Positions 34,602 through 46,600 of a stretch of DNA of 64,000 nt are shown one piece after another (within the stretch, counting starts at the first letter, position 1; every line of letters begins with the position of its first letter). Where the stretch lies: positions 10,618,145 to 10,682,144 of the forward strand of contig CM067365.1 in the NCBI GenBank assembly GCA_034401795.1, given 5' to 3'. The position numbers were made by a program, and so were the translations under genes. The stretch comes from Chaetoderma sp. LZ-2023a (lineage: Eukaryota > Mollusca > Caudofoveata > Chaetodermatida > Chaetodermatidae). The notes beneath the pieces are model-generated. The model searched no databases, was not told the origin of the DNA, and saw nothing but the letters and a program-made list of their open reading frames with translations.

Positions 34602-37600
34602 CACACAAACACACACACACACACACACACACAGCTCTTGATATTCAAATGTATTTAGCTTCTTCTTCTTCTTTTCGTTCGCTGATCATACCGCCAGTCC
34701 TGTAAGTGACTATCGACATGATCATAAGGGTGAGGTAACCCTGACAGAAACCTTGAGTGCTGAAGACGGAGGTTCCAGGCCGCATGGCGCACTCTAATAA
34801 ACCATGGATCCACGCACTTAACGCTTATGATCATGTATTTAGCTGACATTCAGCTTTCGAGACACAGGCACCCACTCACGCATGCGTGCACCCATTCTTA
34901 CCTATAGGAAGACTACTGGTAAACATGCTGTGTGTGTCAGTGAGCTGACATTCAGTTTCCCAATCAACAGGAATCATATCTTTTGATAAAGATAGAAATC
35001 GATTAAATGGGCACTTAGCGTCACAACCTGAAACCAGATCACGATTACAGTTAGAATAACAACCTGAACCCAGATCACGATTAGGATTACAGCCTCAAAC
35101 CAGATCAAGATTAGAATCACAACCTGAAACCAGATCATGATTACAGTTAGAATAACAACCTGAAACCAGATCAAGATTCGAACAAGCATTCTGTAAGTAT
35201 TGCTTTGCAATACATGTCCCCCACCTGGTGATATAAATCTTTAGAGATTGACAGTCAAAAACTCCATTAAAAATTGACAGAAGCAGCTGAAACTCAAACT
35301 TGATCTGTAACTTCTCATAACAAAGCAATATACCAAGTTTCAGTTATATATGGTGAAGGAGAACGAAAGCCTTGAAAGATGATATGTTTGTATTGCATAA
35401 GTCGAAAGGGGACATAAGTCCATCAAAAATTGACGGAAATGCCTGAAACTCAAACTTGATCTGTAATTTCTCATAACAAAGTAATGTACCAATTCTCAGT
35501 GTGCGCGCGCGCGAGCATGCGGTTGATGACACGTTTTCGCAAATCCCCACATTCACCGCTTTAAACTTTTGACTCACAACCCACCACAGGGGTGGAGCCA
35601 AATGTAAACGACCTTTTGCACTCGGCAATCATATGGGTAACTTACATACCAAACTTGGTTGAATTTTGTGCAATTGTGTCAGACGAGTTACATTACAATA
35701 AATTTTGCGACCTTTTGACGCCATCCCCCACCCCTGGGGGTGGGCCAAATGTAAATGGGCTCATTCACTCCACATTGATATGGGTAACTCACATATAAAT
35801 TTGGTTGAATTTCGTAAAATGGTTTCGGAGGAGATGCCTTAAATCAATTTACGCTATGTTAAAATTTGACCCTTTGACCCATCTCCCATCCCCCTAGGGG
35901 GGGGGGGGGCAGGGGAGCAGGAATCTAAAAGTTCTCGTGCGCTCCACAATTGGTAACTCAGATATAAAATTTGGTTTCCGTCTAACGATTTCAGAGGAGT
36001 TGCATTACAATCAATTTCAAGACCTTCTGACCTGATCCCTCATCCCCCCTGGGGGCGGGGCCAAATGTAAATATGCTCATCCACTCCACATTGATATGGG
36101 TAACTGGCATACTAAATTTGGTTGAATTCCATCCAACAGTGTCAGAGTAGTTGCATTATAATCAATGGCAACCTGAAACCAGATCAAGATTAGTTACAAT
36201 CACAACCTGAAACCAGATCAAGATTACAGCTAGAATGGCAACCTGAAACCCGATCAAGATTAGTTAGAATCACAACCTGAAACCCGATCAAGATTAGCAT
36301 CACAACATGAAACCAGATCAAGATTAGTATCACAACCTCACACCAGATCAAGATTAGAATCACAAACTCACACCAGATCAAGATTAGAATCACAACCTCA
36401 CATCAGATCAAGATTAGAATCACAACCTCACACCAGATCAAGATTAGAATCACAACCTGAAACCAGATCAAGATTAGAATCACAACCTCACACCAGATTA
36501 AGATTAGAATCACAGCCTGAAACCAGATCAAGATTAGAATGACAACCTGAAATCAGATTACGATTAGAATGACAACCTGAAATCAGATCAAGATTAGAAT
36601 CACAACCTGAAGCCAGATCAAGATTAGAATCACAACCTGAAGCCAGATCAAGATTAGAATGACAGCCTCAAACCAGATCAAGATTAGAACCACCAGATCA
36701 AGATTAGAATGACAACATGAAATCAGATCAAGATTAGAATCACAACCTGAAATCAGAACAAGATTAGAATCACAACCTGAAATCAGACCAAATTTAGAAT
36801 CACAACCTGAAATCAGATCAAGATTAGAGTGACAGCCTCAAACCAGATCAAGATTAGAATCACAACCTGAAACCAGATCAAGATTAGAATCACAACCTGA
36901 AACCAGATCAAGATTAGAATCTCCACACCCTCAAACAAGAGGCCCAACAGCCTGTATCGCTCACCTGGACCATAGGCATTTCAACTAGAATGTTCATCAA
37001 CAATAAGTAGAACTCTAATGAGTTGAGCAGACTTGTAACAAGAAAACAGAGGCTATGTTTCTTTAAGAATCAACTTTTCTTGGCCCATAGTCATCAATAT
37101 CATCTCCCAAATTTCGGCCCGATCACCAGCAGATCTGGAGTTGTTTTCTCGAAAACTAGGTCAACCTAGATGGCCGCCGAATGAGTCGGCCAATAAAGTT
37201 CACAAGTTAACAAATTTGGTTCAGCGCTTGGCCTAGATGATATTTCATGAGTTTTGAATCAATCCCTCAAATGGTTTCGGAGATTAAAAAACTAAAGAAA
37301 TTTCAAAAAATCGGCCAAAATCCAAGATGGCCACCGGCCCAATTTGCCGATCGGCTTCGTTTGAACAAACTTGAATCTCTATGCCCTAAGGATGCATCCT
37401 GCCAAATATAATTGAAATTGTCCCAGTAGTTATCGAGAAGACATTTTAAATTTCCCATTGCTTTAGTATGGGACCTTTTGCCAGGAAAATGATCCAAGAT
37501 GGCCGCCAAACTGTTTATCCGACCGTTTCGAAAATTGCAATTTATTTGAGATCAGAATACTCAAAAACACATATTAAACCAATTTTGGCCTCAAAATCCA

Positions 37601-40600
37601 TTAAAAAAAATCCAATATGGCTGCAAAATATGCTATATTTTGATTGGCCCAGGCGGCCATGTTTTTTTGGTGGTTAAATTTCCCTTGAACAAACTTCAAT
37701 GGCCCCTAGTCCCTAATCATATCTGGCAAATTTCGACCCGATCCCTTCAGCGGTTCTGGAGGTCGTTTTCCCCAAAACTAGGTCAACCAAGATGGCCGCC
37801 GAACCATTTGACCAATCAAGTTCCCATGAACAAACTTGGTTCAGCTCTTGCCCTAGATCATATTTCATGAGGTTTGCATCAATCCCCCAAGCGGTTTCGG
37901 AGAAGATTTTTAAAGACGTTTCCTAAAATCGGTCGAAATCCAAGATGGCCGTCGGCTAAATAGGCTGATTGGGTTCATTTGAACAAACCTGAATCTCTAT
38001 GCCCCAAGGATGCTTCCTGCCACATATAATTGAAATTGTCCTAGAAGTTCTCGAGAAGACATTTTAAGTTTAGCATTGCTTTTGATCCAAGATGGCCACC
38101 AAACCATTCATCCAACCCTTTTTGAAAATTACAAATTTGAGATCAGAATACCAAAAAAACCATAAAACCAATTTCGGCCTCAAAATCCATCAAATAAAAA
38201 AATCTAATAGGGCCACCAAATACACTATATTTTGATTGGCCCACGGCAGCCATGTTTTTTTACGGTTCAACTTCCCCTGAACAAACTTTAATGGCACTTA
38301 GTCCCTAACCATATCTGCTAAACTTTGACGTGATTCCTTCAAACCAAGATGGCCGCCGAACCAATTGACCAATCAAGTTCCCTTGAACAAACTTGGTTCA
38401 GCTCTTGACCTAGATCATATTTTATGAGGTTTGCATCAATCCCCCAAGCGGTTTCGGAGGAGATTTTTAAAGACGTTTCTTAAAATCGGCCGAAATCCAA
38501 GATGATCGTCGGCTAAATACGCCGATCGGCTATGTTTGAATAAACTTGGATCTCTATGGCCTAAGGATGCTTCCTGTCAAATATAATTGAAATCGGACCA
38601 GTGATTCTTGTGAAGTCGTTTAAAGGGAAAGTTGACGGATGGACGACGGACGGTCAGCATGGCATAAGCTCACTTGGCCTTTCAGGCCAGGTGAGCTAAC
38701 AATGTACAGGTGGACCACATACTGAGGTCATCTTTATGCAGAGGTTTTGATCATGTGGTCTTTATGCATAGCTGCTCCACATACTGATGTGTACATCATA
38801 CCGAGGTAGTCTACATGCAGAGGGGTGGGGGTGGGGGGTACATATACAAATGTTGTTAACATACATATGAGGTTTACATTCTGAGGTGGTCCTCATATTG
38901 GTGGTTTCACACACAGGTTTTACTCACCAGGAATAGTAAGTAAGTAAGGTTCTGTTGTTGTATCATTTCTATATTTGATCTGTACATAAAAAGCCTCATT
39001 TTCGCCAGTCGTCATCGTCGTTGTTGCGTGTAGCTCCACGATGACTGTGGCAGTGAATCCTGGCACAACACCATTCCACATAGATAATGAATCGAGGAAT
39101 GATATCAGCGTCGTATCATGCTAAAAGACATGAAGAAACAACAATCATTCCTTAACCATCTGACTGCTAAGTTTTTGCAGACGACATATTCCCGGGGCTA
39201 TATCTCAGCTGTTAAATATTTTGAAAACAATTTGACTGAAAGTTGTTGGTGGCTAGGCCATCAACAACTTTCAGTCCAATTATTTTCAAAATATTCAGCA
39301 TGTCGAGAATGGTTGCTCATTCCTTCAGTTATACCTCGGGATCTGCTTAATATTTTGAAAACAATTTGACTGAAAGGTCTTGGTTGTCCATGGGCTTTAA
39401 TTCTGGATATGCTGAATATTTTGAAAATAATTTGACTGACAGTTTTTGGTGGCTAAATCACTAACAACTTTCAATCAAATTGTTTTCAAAATATTCAGCA
39501 GGTTCAGAGTTATTGCCCGTTTAAAATTATTATCCGATGGCTTGCAGCAGTCGCATAGTTAAGGAAGCCGTCTAATTGTGTGTCAGCTCTGCTCTTGGAT
39601 TGGGTGTCCAGGTTTTCGATGCCTTGCATTTCCTTTTTAGAAAGGTATCAAAACTGTTAATGAAATGATTGAAATCTGATGTGTGAATGAGGCGTGAGAC
39701 GGTCATGCAAGATGTAAAAAAGAATGGTAAGCGATCCCGCATAAGTGAGGCCATATCTGGTCCTTCAAACATGAAGCGAGATCGCAAATCTTTTTCAAGC
39801 ATCTTGTTTGTCGTTACACCCAGAGGAGCAAAATTAGATTGCTAAGTTTCAGTGAGATTTAATGGGTCTTTACAATGGAGGAATCCAGTTTTAGCAATGC
39901 CCCTCCCATCTCTAGCTAATCTCCACCCACGCTTTGCCTGTGTTGGGATCAATCGATCCCCACACTCTCTGAATCTGAATTTGCAGCAAGCTATACAGGT
40001 AAGCGGTTGAATATTTTGAAACTAATTTGACTGGATGTTGTTGCTGCCTATGACAGCAATCGCGTCCAATCAGATTACATGTAGTTTCGAAATATTCAAC
40101 AGAATGTTTATTAACCGTTTAATGGTCAAGCCGTCCCAAACCTCCCTCTGCAATGGTCTTGAGGAATATCCATTTGCAGACCAAGAAGAGAATTTCTAAC
40201 AAGAGGTCCGCAAACGGCGCATAATACCCCGCCATGATGACAAACTAATAAATGACAGCTATCAGAAAATAGTTATTTCTTCCGCAGACCAGTAATCCTT
40301 ATTAAGTGTCAAAGCGATCCGCTAAACGGTCAAGGAGGTATCGTCCGGAAAACAATTTTCAAGATGGCTGCCATATTAGATTTCGGATTATCGTAAATTT
40401 CGATAGGTTTCTCACCAGACATATTCCAACGACCCTAGGAAGTGATCCGATAAATGGTAATGGAAATATCATTCAGAAACCAAATATCAAGATGGCAGCC
40501 CGTGGCAGGCGGCCATCTTGGATTTTGGATCAGTGTCTATTTTGATAAGTTTATTCCTCAGACCTAGTCCAACAACTCTATGAAGTTTCAAAGCGATCCA

Positions 40601-43600
40601 ATATACGGTAACAGAGTTATCATCCGGAAACCAATTTTCAAGATGACCACCAGTGGCTGGCAGCCATCTTGGATTTCGGATCATTCTCCATCTAGATAGG
40701 TTTCTTCACCAGAGGTAGTCGAACCACCCGATGAAGTTTCAAAGCGATGCGACAAACGGTAACGGAGTTATCATTCGGAAACCAATTTTCAAAATGGCCG
40801 CCATCTTGGATTTCGGATCATCGTCGATTTCGGTAGGTTTCTTCCCAAGACCTAGTCCAACCACCCTATGAAGTTTCAATGCGATCCGCCAAACGGTAAC
40901 AGAATTATCATCCGGAAACCAATTTTCAAGATGGCCGCCGGTGGCTGGTGGCCATCTTGGATTTCGGATCATCGTCGATTTTGATAGGTTTCTTACCAAG
41001 ACCAAGTCCAACCACCCTATGAACTTTCAAAGCGATCCGATAAACGATAACAGAGTTATCATCTGGAAACCAATTTTCAAGATGGCCACCAGTGGCTGGC
41101 GGCCATCTTGGATTTTGGATCATTGTCGATTTCGATAGGCTTCTTCCGCAGACCTAGTCCAACCACCCTATGAAGTTTCAATGCGATCCGCCAAACGGTA
41201 ACAGAGTTATCATCCGGAAACCAATTTTCAAGATGGCCACCTGTGGCTGGTGGCCATCTTGGATTTCGGATCATCGTCGATTTTGATAGGTTTCTTACCA
41301 AGACCAAGTCCAACCACCCTATGAACTTTCAAAGCGATCCGATAAACGATAACAGAGTTATCATCTGGAAACCAATTTTCAAGATGGCCACCAGTGGCTG
41401 GCGGCCATCTTGGATTTTGGATCATTGTCGATTTCGATAGGCTTCTTCCGCAGACCTAGTCCAACCACCCTATGAAGTTTCAATGCGATCCGCCAAACGG
41501 TAACAGAGTTATCATCCGGAAACCAATTTTCAAGATGGCCACCTGTGGCTGGTGGCCATCTTGGATTTCGGATCATCGTCGATTTTGATAGGTTTCTTAC
41601 CAAGACCAAGTCCAACCACCCTATGAACTTTCAAAGCGATCCGATAAACGATAACAGAGTTATCATCTGGAAACCAATTTTCAAGATGGCCACCAGTGGC
41701 TGGCGGCCATCTTGGATTTTGGATCATTGTCGATTTCGATAGGCTTCTTCCGCAGACCTAGTCCAACCACCCTATGAAGTTTCAATGCGATCCGCCAAAC
41801 GGTAACAGAGTTATCATCCGGAAACCAATTTTCAAGATGGCCACCGGTGGCTGGTGGCCATCTTGGATTTCGGATCATCGCCGATTTCGATAGGTTTCTT
41901 ACCAAGACCAAGTCCAACCACCCTATGAAGTTTCATTGCGATCTGCCAAACGGTAACAGAGTTATCATCCGGAAACCAATTTTCAAGATGGCCACCAGTG
42001 GCTGGTGGCCATCTTGAAATTCGGATCATCGCCAATTTCGATACGTTTCTTACCAAGACCAAGTCCAACCACCCTATGAAGTTTCAATGCGATCCGACAA
42101 ACGGTAATGGAGTTATCATCCGGAAACCACTCTGCCACCCGCACGCCCGACGGCCTGCCTGCGAAACATTTTGGCGGGGTATAAAAATTTACCACTGGAA
42201 TGACTGGCTCGATAACTGAGCCAGTCATTCAAGTGATAAATTTCCAAAAAGTGTCTTCTCTTTGTCAGTGCATGGACATTCAATAAACAAATATTTTGAT
42301 TTTTTTGACCAAATTTGACCATGAAAGGATTAACAAGTAAAGACCTACAATTCGTTCAGCTGCATGAAGACGGACAGCGGATTATTAAAACAATGGGAAA
42401 AGCATGCACACGCATGCATATACTGATGACTGCAAGATTGTAAAACAGATGGGTTGGAACCTATTATACATGACATGAGGCATTACAGATACACCTAAGA
42501 ATACCCATTATGGCGCTTAATAAATTTTAAAGTATTGAGAACTATGAAATTTCCAGTGTGTTGAAGCAGCAAGTAGTAAGAAGAAATGTGGTTGCAATGC
42601 ATGCATGAAGCTCAACTTTACAATAAGCTATGAAGCTTGACTTTAAACATAAAATAAATATAGAAGGCGTATCAATACCCTTATCAACAAGAAGCCCAAG
42701 GGCCTGTGACACTCACCTGGACCATTAGCATTTGAATCATTTGTATTTAAACGGACATGATGGACAATTCTGGAAAATCCAAGATGACTTACAAAGAAAT
42801 TGACCAAACGAAATTCTCATTTGATTTCCTAAAGTTTAGTTGAAATCTAGTCTTTGATTAAGTAGTAGTAGTGATTTAAACTCTGCTGGGAAATGTTTAT
42901 GTAAAATCCCTACCGAATGGCAAATTGACCAATCAAAATTCTCATTAGAACTCTTGAATTTGATCATGATAGGAACGTTCCAACCAAGTGCCATTGAAAT
43001 CTAGCCATTGATTAAGGAAGAGTAGCATTTTACAGGATTTCTGGAAAATCCAGGATAGCCACCCAAAAAATTGACCAATCAAGATTCTGTAAACATGTTC
43101 TGAAGTCTAGTCCCATAGGATCCTTCCAGTCCAATCAAGCTGAAATCTGCCAAGCCTTTAATGAGAAGTAGCGTTTTGACAATTTCCGGCAAATTTGTCA
43201 TCAAATCTAAGCTTTTCACGAATAAAATTGACACATTAAATTTCTGTATAAACGTTCTAAAGCCTACCCACATAGGGTCCTTACAGGCAAATTAAGATGA
43301 AATCCATCCAGCAGTTTAACGGTTATGGAGTCGCGTTTTGACCATTTCTGGTCAATGTTACATAAAATTCTGAAGTCTACCATGATAGGGTACCTATTGG
43401 CAAATTTGGTTGAATTATGTCAAGAAAATAAAGAGGAGCAGCATTTTGACCATTTCTGGTAAATCTTTCATAAATCTAAGATTTTCTCGCAAATAATGGC
43501 TAATCAAAATTCTGAATACCTATTCTGGAGGGTACCAGCATAGAATTCTTCCCGCCAAACTTGGGTGAAATCGGATAAAGCATTAAGGAGAAGCAATTCG

Positions 43601-46600
43601 ATGAACAGACGATGGACAGAGAGCCACCATGGCATAAGCTCACTTGAGCCTTCAGGGTGGGTCATTATAAGGAAGCATATGTCTAATTTTGGGTCCAGTA
43701 TGATTAACCAAAGATTTTATATAAAGTTAAGTTGAGCTAAACTCTTAATGTTGAAAAAAAAAATTTTTTTACCAACGACCTTGACCTTTTGACCCACAAA
43801 AATCATTGTGAGATGCTGTGCCATTATAAGGAAGCATGTGCCCAAGTTTGGGTCCAGTATGATTAACCAAACCTGAGATATAAACAGAAAAGTTGAGCTA
43901 AACGCAAATTGGATGACGACGCCACCGCCACCACCACCGGACGACGTGCAGGGCATCGCTTTATTTTGCAGTCGAGCTAAAATGCTTTCAGAATTACTTT
44001 GGAAAAAATACGCTGACACGCTGTCAACATTTAACACTAATTGTGAGTATATAAAGAATAATTCAATATTTTGCTGTCAATGATGTTACAAGATTTTAAT
44101 CTTCCTAGCATTTCATTAATAGATAGGTTCATGCCTCACAAAGTAGTAAAATAGTAAAATCCCATCACCTCAATTTTACACAAATGTTGAATATGTTGAA
44201 AGGGACTTGACTGAAGAATAGTACAAAAGCCAGGACAACACACATATGGATAAGCTTACCCCTGAATACACAAAGATAGTCAACAAGCCTGGACAACAAA
44301 CATATGGATAAGCTTACCCCTAAATACACAAAGATAGTCAACAAGCCAGGACAACAAACATATGGATAGGCTTACCCCTAAATACACAAAGATAGTCAAC
44401 AAGCCAGGACAACAAACATATGGATAGGCTTACCCCTAAATACACAAAGATAGTCAACAAGCCAGGACAACAAACATATGGATAAGCTTACCCCTGAATA
44501 CACAAAGATAGTCAACAAGCCAGGACAACAAACATATGGATAGGCTTACCCCTAAATACACAAAGATAGTCAACAAGCCATGACAACAAACATATGGATA
44601 AGCTTACCCCTGAATACACAAATATCGTCAACAAGCCAGGACAACAAACATATGGATAGGCTTACCCCTGAATACACAAAGATAGTCAACACGCCAGGAC
44701 AACAAACGTATGGACATGCTTACCCCTGAATACACAAAGATAGTCAACAAGCCAGGATAACAAACATATGGATATGCTTACCCCTGAATACACAAAGATA
44801 GTCAACAAGCCAGGACAACAAACATATGGATAGGCTTACCCCTGAATCCACAAAGATAGTCAACAAGCCAAGACAACAAACATATGGATAGGCTTACCCC
44901 TGAATACACAAAGATAGTCAACAAGCCAAGACAACAAACATATGGATAGGCTTACCCCTGCATACACAAAGATAGTCAACAAGCCAGGACAACAAACATA
45001 TGGATCTGCTTACCCCTGAATACACAAAGATAGTCAACAAGCCAGGACAACAAACATATAGATATGCTTACCCCTGAATACACAAAGATAGTCAACAAGC
45101 CAGGACAACAAACATATGGATAGGCTTACCCCTGAATACACAAAGATAGTCAACAAGCTAGGACAACAAACATACGGATATGCTTACCCCTGAATACACA
45201 AAGATAGTCAACAAGCCAGGACAACAAACATATGGATCTGCTTACCCCTGAATACACAAAGATAGTCAACAAGCCAGGACAACAAACATATGGATAGGCT
45301 TACCCCTGAATACACAAAGATAGTCAACAAGCCAGGATAACAAACATATGGATAGGCTTACCCCTGAATACACAAAGATAGTCAACAAGCTAGGACAACA
45401 AACATACGGATATGCTTACCCCTGAATACACAAAGATAGTCAACAAGCCAGGACAACAAACATATGGATATGCTTACCCTGAATACACAAAGATAGTCAA
45501 CAAGCCAGGACAACAAACATATGGATATGCTTACCCCTGAATACACAAAGATAGTCAACAAGCCAGGACAACAAACATATGGATATGCTTATCCCTAAAT
45601 ACACAAAGATAGTCAACAAGCCAGGACAACAAACATATAGATATGCTTACCCCTGAATACACAAAGATAGTCAACACGCCAGGACAACAAATATATGGAT
45701 ATGCTTACCCTTGAATACACAAAGATAGTCAACAAGCCAGGACAACAAACATATGGATAGGCTTACCCCTGAATCCACAAAGATAGTCAACAAGCCAGGA
45801 CAACAAACATATGGATATGCTTACCCCTGAACACACAAAGATAGTCAACAAGCCAGGACAACAAACATATGGATAGGCTTACCCCTGAATCCACAAAGAT
45901 AGTCAACACGCCAGGACAACAAACATATGGATATGCTTACCCCTGAATACACAAAGATAGTCAACAAGCCAGGACAACAAACATATGGATAGGCTTACCC
46001 CTGAATACACAAAGATAGTCAACAAGCCAGGACAACAAACATATGGATAGGCTTACCCCTGAATCCACAAAGATAGTCAACACGCCAGGACAACAAACAT
46101 ATGGATAGGCTTATCACTGAATACACAAAGATAGTCAACAAGCCAGGACAACAAACATATGGATATGCTTACCCATGAATACACAAAGATAGTCAACAAG
46201 CCAGGACAACAAACATATGGATAGGCTTATCACTGAATACACAAAGATAGTCAACAAGCCAGGACAACAAACATATGGATATGCTTACCCATGAATACAC
46301 AAAGATAGTCAACAAGCCAGGACAACAAACATATAGATATGCTTACCCCTGAATAGACAAAGATAGTCAACAAGCCAGGACAACAATCATATGGATAAGC
46401 TTACCCCTGAATACACAACGATAGTCAACAAGCCAGGACAACAAACATATGGATAGGCTTACCCCTGAATACACAAAGATAGTCAACAAGCCAGGATAAC
46501 AAACATATGGATATGCTTACCCCTGAATACGCAAAGATAGTCAACAAGCCAGGACAACAAACATATGGATCTGCTTACCCCTGAATACACAAAGATAGTC

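Noticed and set aside
40306-42228. Repeated 65-81-codon frames on both strands.
   Set aside because: Phase-locked shadows of the 151/302-bp array.
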